Source: a bacterium
GTDB lineage: Bacteria; Armatimonadota; Fimbriimonadia; Fimbriimonadales; Fimbriimonadaceae
DNA length: 64,000 nt
Direction of reading: 5' to 3'
Assembly: GCA_013823945.1 (NCBI GenBank)
Contig: PNMZ01000005.1
Coordinates: 62,001-126,000 of the forward strand
Within the stretch, counting starts at the first letter, position 1. Each line of letters opens with the position of its first letter. The notes beneath the pieces were generated by a model. That model saw only the letters and a program-made list of their open reading frames with translations. It had not been told where the DNA came from and did no database searches. The position numbers and the translations under genes were made by a program. Positions 60,343 to 64,000 of the stretch are shown in pieces.

Positions 60343-61965
60343 TTAAGAGCCGTCGCCGCCGCGACCGCCAGCACCACCAGATCCGCCTTGATTATTGTTT
60401 GTAGTACCGGTCGGAGGGCTACCAAGAGGGGGCAGAGAGTTGTCGATCACGATGCTGAAATCCTTCTTGATTTGGTTCCCGAGCCAGTCGGAAGCAGTGA
60501 CGCTAATCGTTGCTCGACCGTTGGCAATTTGTGGATTGGCACCGCGAGTGATGACGAGGACGCTAAGGAAACCATCATTCGTGAGACGGTGTACGTATTC
60601 TTTGCTGTTGACCGTAACTTTGACGCTGTCGGGATTGATTCCAATGCCAAGGTCTTCGAGTTTGAAGATCATTTCCATCGGAGCCTTTCCGGCGATTTCG
60701 TTGCCAGCGAAGGGCCAGAGCATTTCAACGTTGGGTGGGGTGAGGTCTACTCCGAGGTCTCGGTCGAACATGAGGAGGCTTGCATCTCGGGTGAGTACAA
60801 AGAGAGAGTTCCCGCTCAAGGCGGCGAATCCAGCAACTAGGGTGTAATTGCGGGTTTGAGTTTGGGTTTGCGCCTGAGCACCCCCACCCCCTGGGCCAGC
60901 ATCTCCACCTATTCCTCCGGTATTTCCGCCATCCCCACCAATTCCCCCAGGGCCACCGGCTGCTGCGGCCGACTGAGCGACTTGTCGGACGATCGGTGAA
61001 ATAACGTAGCTCCAAACAGAAGTTCCGGATTTGGGATCAATCAAATTGATGGCACCATTTGCGGTTGGAACTTGCACCATGTTGCCGACAAAACTGGGTG
61101 ATCCGGCAGGAACTCCAACGGTCGTTGGTTTACCGAACATTGGTCGACCGTTCGTGTTGAGAAGATAAAGCTCTCCATTGGCGGTCAAGGTTGCGATTCC
61201 TGAATCGGATGCGGCGGGTTTACCGATCAGATCTCGGCCAAGGTTTTCTTGCCAAATGGCGGAGCCAGAACTGGCACGAACGCAGATCACGAAGTTTGAG
61301 GAATTAACGTAGATGCGGTCGTTGAAAATGGTGAAGTTGCCAGTCGGTTTAAGAGATCGGAAGTCAACATCCCATTTTGCTCGAGCGCTGCTGGTGTCGA
61401 AGGAGACCATTCGCCCTCTTGCGGTTGTGTAGATGACTTGGTCGCCGAAGGCCGCGATGTCGTCGTGAATGACGGCGGGGCTGGTAAATGGCGCACCCGC
61501 TGGAGCACCAGTGGCACTGTCAACGAAGACGAGATTCTGTTTGTTTGTTACGAATCCAACGGTATTACCAGAGACGACGGCGTTGCTGGTAATTGGTGCA
61601 TCAGCGACATACTGCCATTTGAGTTGACCGGTGTTGGCGTCGATGGCGTAGAGGCCCTTTTCATCTCCCGCGGCGTAAACCGTGTTTCCGGACAGGGTGC
61701 ATCCGTTGGAAAAACTTCCAGCGATTGGTTCACCTGACGGATAGCGCCAATTGAGATTTCCGGTTGCCTTATTGAGGCTGTAAACCCGGCCACCTACAGC
61801 GACGATAACATTATCGCCAATGAATTGCGGAGTTCCGCTGGGGGATGCTTTTGCGGATTCGGCCCATCGCCAAGCGAGGGGGGTTGGGCCAGTGATATCG
61901 GCCATGGCGTTGGCGGTGATTGCCGCAAGGGCAATTCCGGGGAGGGCTCTCAGAATCAATCGCAT
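60343..61965 (-). CDS. Exported PQQ-like beta-propeller with glycine-rich segments
   Basis: This 540-residue protein has a signal peptide (LILRALPGIALAAITANAMA). PQQ-type blades span about 30-400 (RVYSLNKATGNLNWRY, GLYAIDANTGQLKWQY, INLIDPKSGTSVWSY). A Gly-rich insert of about 40 residues (GGIGGDGGNTGGIGG-like) lies near 335-375, then an Ig-like domain and a Gly-rich tail (GGSGGAGGRGGDGS). It may be a BamB-like or surface structural protein. Start ATG 61965 or 61968. Confidence 0.83.
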   Translation of the reverse strand: MRLILRALPGIALAAITANAMADITGPTPLAWRWAESAKASPSGTPQFIGDNVIVAVGGRVYSLNKATGNLNWRYPSGEPIAGSFSNGCTLSGNTVYAAGDEKGLYAIDANTGQLKWQYVADAPITSNAVVSGNTVGFVTNKQNLVFVDSATGAPAGAPFTSPAVIHDDIAAFGDQVIYTTARGRMVSFDTSSARAKWDVDFRSLKPTGNFTIFNDRIYVNSSNFVICVRASSGSAIWQENLGRDLIGKPAASDSGIATLTANGELYLLNTNGRPMFGKPTTVGVPAGSPSFVGNMVQVPTANGAINLIDPKSGTSVWSYVISPIVRQVAQSAAAAGGPGGIGGDGGNTGGIGGDAGPGGGGAQAQTQTQTRNYTLVAGFAALSGNSLFVLTRDASLLMFDRDLGVDLTPPNVEMLWPFAGNEIAGKAPMEMIFKLEDLGIGINPDSVKVTVNSKEYVHRLTNDGFLSVLVITRGANPQIANGRATISVTASDWLGNQIKKDFSIVIDNSLPPLGSPPTGTTNNNQGGSGGAGGRGGDGS

Positions 61966-62073
61966 CATCCAGTTTCCTTTGAGGGCGGTCAGTTGGCTGA
62001 CCCGTTCCGTCAGTATAGCGGTACAGGGCGCACAAATTCCACGCTTTTCGGTTCAGTTTAAGGGACGTACAGA

Positions 62074-62808
62074 ATGGCGTTAAGGTCACGAGAAAATTAC
62101 GAATCGGGATATGATGGGGCTGTGCGGCTGGTGTTGTGTTATCACAAGGTGGGGTCGGAATCGGTTGAAGGTCGGTGGATCAATGTTGCTCCGGATACCT
62201 TGCGGAAACATATTTCGTTTTTTTTACGCCGGGGGTATGGGGTTTTGCCGGCTTCCGAAATTGGGGGGACGGGGGTTGATCGGGCAATTGCGGTGACGTT
62301 TGATGATGGTTTTGTGAGCATGTTGGAGAATGGGCTCCCCGTGCTTGAGGAGTTGAAAGTGCCGGCGACAATCTATGCGGTGAGTGAATGTGTTGGGGGT
62401 GGGGCGAATTGGGAGGGCAACAGCGGAGAGCCGCTGGCGGATTGGAGCGCACTGAGAAATGCGCAGCAAATGGGTATGGAGATTGGGAATCATACGGCGA
62501 CGCATATGAGTTTTTTGAATCTTGATCAGGCGGGGCAAGTTGACGAAATTTCTCGGTGTCATAAACGGCTTGTTGACGAGGGGCTCGAACCCAAGACTTT
62601 TTGCTTGCCCTATGGTCATTACACGAGTTTTTCATCAAAGGCAATTGCAGAGGCGGGATACGAGACTGGATTTACGGTTGAGAAAAGATGGGTGAGTGAC
62701 CGGGACGATCGGCGGTTGTTACCAAGGTTTGCTATGAGCTACGGCGATGCTGTTCCGGGCCTTTTGTACAAGTTGTTTATTCGTCCTCGGATTCAAGGTC
62801 AGCACTGA
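62074..62808 (+). CDS. Polysaccharide deacetylase
   Basis: This 244-residue protein has the NodB core: VTFDDGFVSM, the metal histidine pair in NHTATHM, and LPYGHYT. A YHKVG element lies near the N-terminus, as in the PgaB/IcaB-like and wall-linked members. No signal peptide is evident. It is divergent from the PQQ-protein gene (105-base gap, no further structure seen). Confidence 0.9.
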   Translation: MALRSRENYESGYDGAVRLVLCYHKVGSESVEGRWINVAPDTLRKHISFFLRRGYGVLPASEIGGTGVDRAIAVTFDDGFVSMLENGLPVLEELKVPATIYAVSECVGGGANWEGNSGEPLADWSALRNAQQMGMEIGNHTATHMSFLNLDQAGQVDEISRCHKRLVDEGLEPKTFCLPYGHYTSFSSKAIAEAGYETGFTVEKRWVSDRDDRRLLPRFAMSYGDAVPGLLYKLFIRPRIQGQH

Positions 62809-62863
62809 TCGGGTCCTTGGTTGTAGTTTTGAGATAGGAGTGGTAATATCTGTCCCTCTGACC

Positions 62864-62940
<77 letters not shown>

Positions 62941-63024
62941 ACTAAGTTTGGTTGCAATAAGTGTTTGTGACCCCTTGCGCGAGAATCTCAACGGATCAGA
63001 AAGAGAGATGGGCTTGCGCCGACC

Positions 63025-63052
63025 CGGTTCCGACCATTGCCTCGGTGAACCG
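63025..63052 (+). other. Hairpin in leader of the DEAD-box helicase gene
   Basis: CGGTTC-CGA and TCG-GT-GAACCG form a 9-bp stem with a two-base bulge and 8-base loop, inside the 180-base gap between tRNA-Ile and the helicase. Long structured leaders are common for cold-inducible helicase genes. Nothing else is obvious in 62941-63120. Confidence 0.45.
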
Positions 63053-63120
63053 AAGTTGACCAAGACCGGCAATCGTGCGTTTGCTTGTGCTGCGAATGCA
63101 ACCCTTGAGACAATCGAAAA

Positions 63121-64000
63121 ATGAACGAAACAGTAAGCAGTGGCTTTGTGGCGCTTGGCGTCCACAAGAATTTGGCGTGGCGCCTTGAGCAGCATGGGAT
63201 AATTATTCCGACACCGATCCAGGCGGGATCCATCCCGGTGGCATTGGGTGGACAAGACGTTATTGGGTTAGCGCAAACCGGGACAGGCAAGACATTGGCA
63301 TTTGGAATTCCGATGTCATTGAGTTTGGGCCGGGGCAAAGTGGGATTGGTTTTGGCTCCGACACGTGAGCTTGCTCAACAGATTTGTGAAAGTTTGGCGA
63401 TTTTAGATATGCAAACCGTATTGGTTGTTGGTGGTTCACCGATGGGACGACAAGTCCGCGAATTGCGGATGCCTCATGACGTTGTGGTTGCGACGCCCGG
63501 ACGCTTGATGGATCACATGCGCCAAAAGACGTACCGTTTGAACCGTGTTCAGATTGTCGTTTTGGACGAGGCAGACCGGATGCTGGACATGGGATTTGCA
63601 CCGGATATTGAGCAAATTTTGGCGGCAAGTCCGGATGAGCGGCAGACGATGCTCTTTTCGGCAACGATGCCTGGAGAGATTGATGATTTGTCGGGCAAGT
63701 ATTTGCGGTCACCGGAGCGGATTGAAGTTGCACCCCAGGGTTCTGCAAGCGAACTTGTTGACCAGGAATTGGTTTATTTGCGGCACGAAGCGAAGTTTGA
63801 GGCTTTGAACGACGCTTTAAGCAAGGCCGAGGGAACAGTTCTAGTGTTCACCCGGACACGACACGGGGCACGAAAATTGGCTCTTGGATTGCGCGAGTGG
63901 GGACACACGGCAGCAGAAATCCATGCTGATCGGACTTTGGCCCAGCGCCGCGAGGCCCTTGGCGGATTCAAGAATGGTCGCTATCGAATTCTTGTAGCCA
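63121..64000 (+). CDS. DEAD-box RNA helicase, cut by window end
   Basis: The frame is open from ATG 63121 to the window edge (293 codons visible, no stop). Motifs in order are the Q-motif region PTPIQAGSIPVALGG, AQTGTGKT, APTRELAQQI, VGGSP, VATPGRLMDH, LDEADRMLDMGF, FSATMPG, and the start of the second domain with LVFTRTRHGARKLA. It unwinds short RNA duplexes, with ribosome assembly or mRNA decay as usual roles. The C-terminal end is missing. Confidence 0.95.
   Translation, partial: MNETVSSGFVALGVHKNLAWRLEQHGIIIPTPIQAGSIPVALGGQDVIGLAQTGTGKTLAFGIPMSLSLGRGKVGLVLAPTRELAQQICESLAILDMQTVLVVGGSPMGRQVRELRMPHDVVVATPGRLMDHMRQKTYRLNRVQIVVLDEADRMLDMGFAPDIEQILAASPDERQTMLFSATMPGEIDDLSGKYLRSPERIEVAPQGSASELVDQELVYLRHEAKFEALNDALSKAEGTVLVFTRTRHGARKLALGLREWGHTAAEIHADRTLAQRREALGGFKNGRYRILVA

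Overview
The window is a densely packed bacterial chromosome segment with moderate G+C by eye. It holds about 62 protein genes, three tRNAs and no stretch over about 220 bases without a gene or RNA. The best guess for the host is an Armatimonadota (Fimbriimonadia-like) bacterium. This rests mainly on the prepilin at 30081, whose N-terminus ([20 protein letters not shown] followed by a PVFAQAK-type segment) has the look of the pilin-like proteins abundant in that phylum. A PEP-CTERM protein, glycoside hydrolases and LacI-type control fit the same guess. It is an inference, because no rRNA or other phylogenetic marker was examined. The + strand is rich in G and T in genes of both orientations, so it looks like the leading strand throughout.

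Layout. 1-7400: two G/C-rich inverted repeats, then dGTPase, the Rel (p)ppGpp enzyme, Dtd, tRNA-Leu(GAG), a CHASE4-HAMP-PAS-GGDEF-EAL protein and a group III truncated globin. 7386-11020 (minus): CoA-transferase subunits A and B, separated by a chemoreceptor gene. 11077-13342 (minus): a degenerate receiver protein, a polysaccharide deacetylase, a membrane protein and an L,D-transpeptidase-like lipoprotein. 13400-18476 (plus): thioesterase, HisC, an M14 peptidase and a macrodomain protein. 18522-24650: lactonase, a membrane gene broken by an in-frame TGA, DUF302, AraC, Dus, a PEP-CTERM/HAF protein and a winged-helix regulator that shares an operator-like site with the PEP-CTERM gene. 24771-28853: a secreted protein, a GH16 glucanase with a palindromic operator, an NTF2-like protein, AraC and ribokinase.

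29030-43748 is the most unusual part. It is one long co-directional run, mostly joined by 4-base start/stop overlaps. It encodes a LacI regulator, a prepilin, a small membrane protein, two ABC exporter half-transporters, a membrane-anchored adaptor-like protein, an ADP-ribosylglycohydrolase-family protein with a concanavalin-like tail, a GH127-type enzyme, a CitD-CitE fusion, CitF and a secreted serine hydrolase. Three near-identical 18-bp operators lie between this run and the divergent ribokinase gene, one of them at the predicted transcription start. The products suggest that export or surface functions, glycan or glycoside processing and a citrate-lyase-type cleavage are under one sugar-responsive switch. 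That combination is the main candidate for an undescribed system.

43842-50321 holds small conserved proteins, tRNA-Ala(TGC), a BTAD/TPR regulator, a GH43 arabinanase-like enzyme and an erythromycin-esterase-family protein. 50506-55488 is a compact housekeeping operon: HisN-like phosphatase, YqgF, MltG, a YqeG-GtrA fusion, AroE and Sua5. 55494-61968 (minus) carries a STAS protein coupled to a KimA-like transporter, NagA, DprA and a PQQ-type propeller. The window ends with a polysaccharide deacetylase, tRNA-Ile(GAT) and a DEAD-box helicase cut by the window edge.
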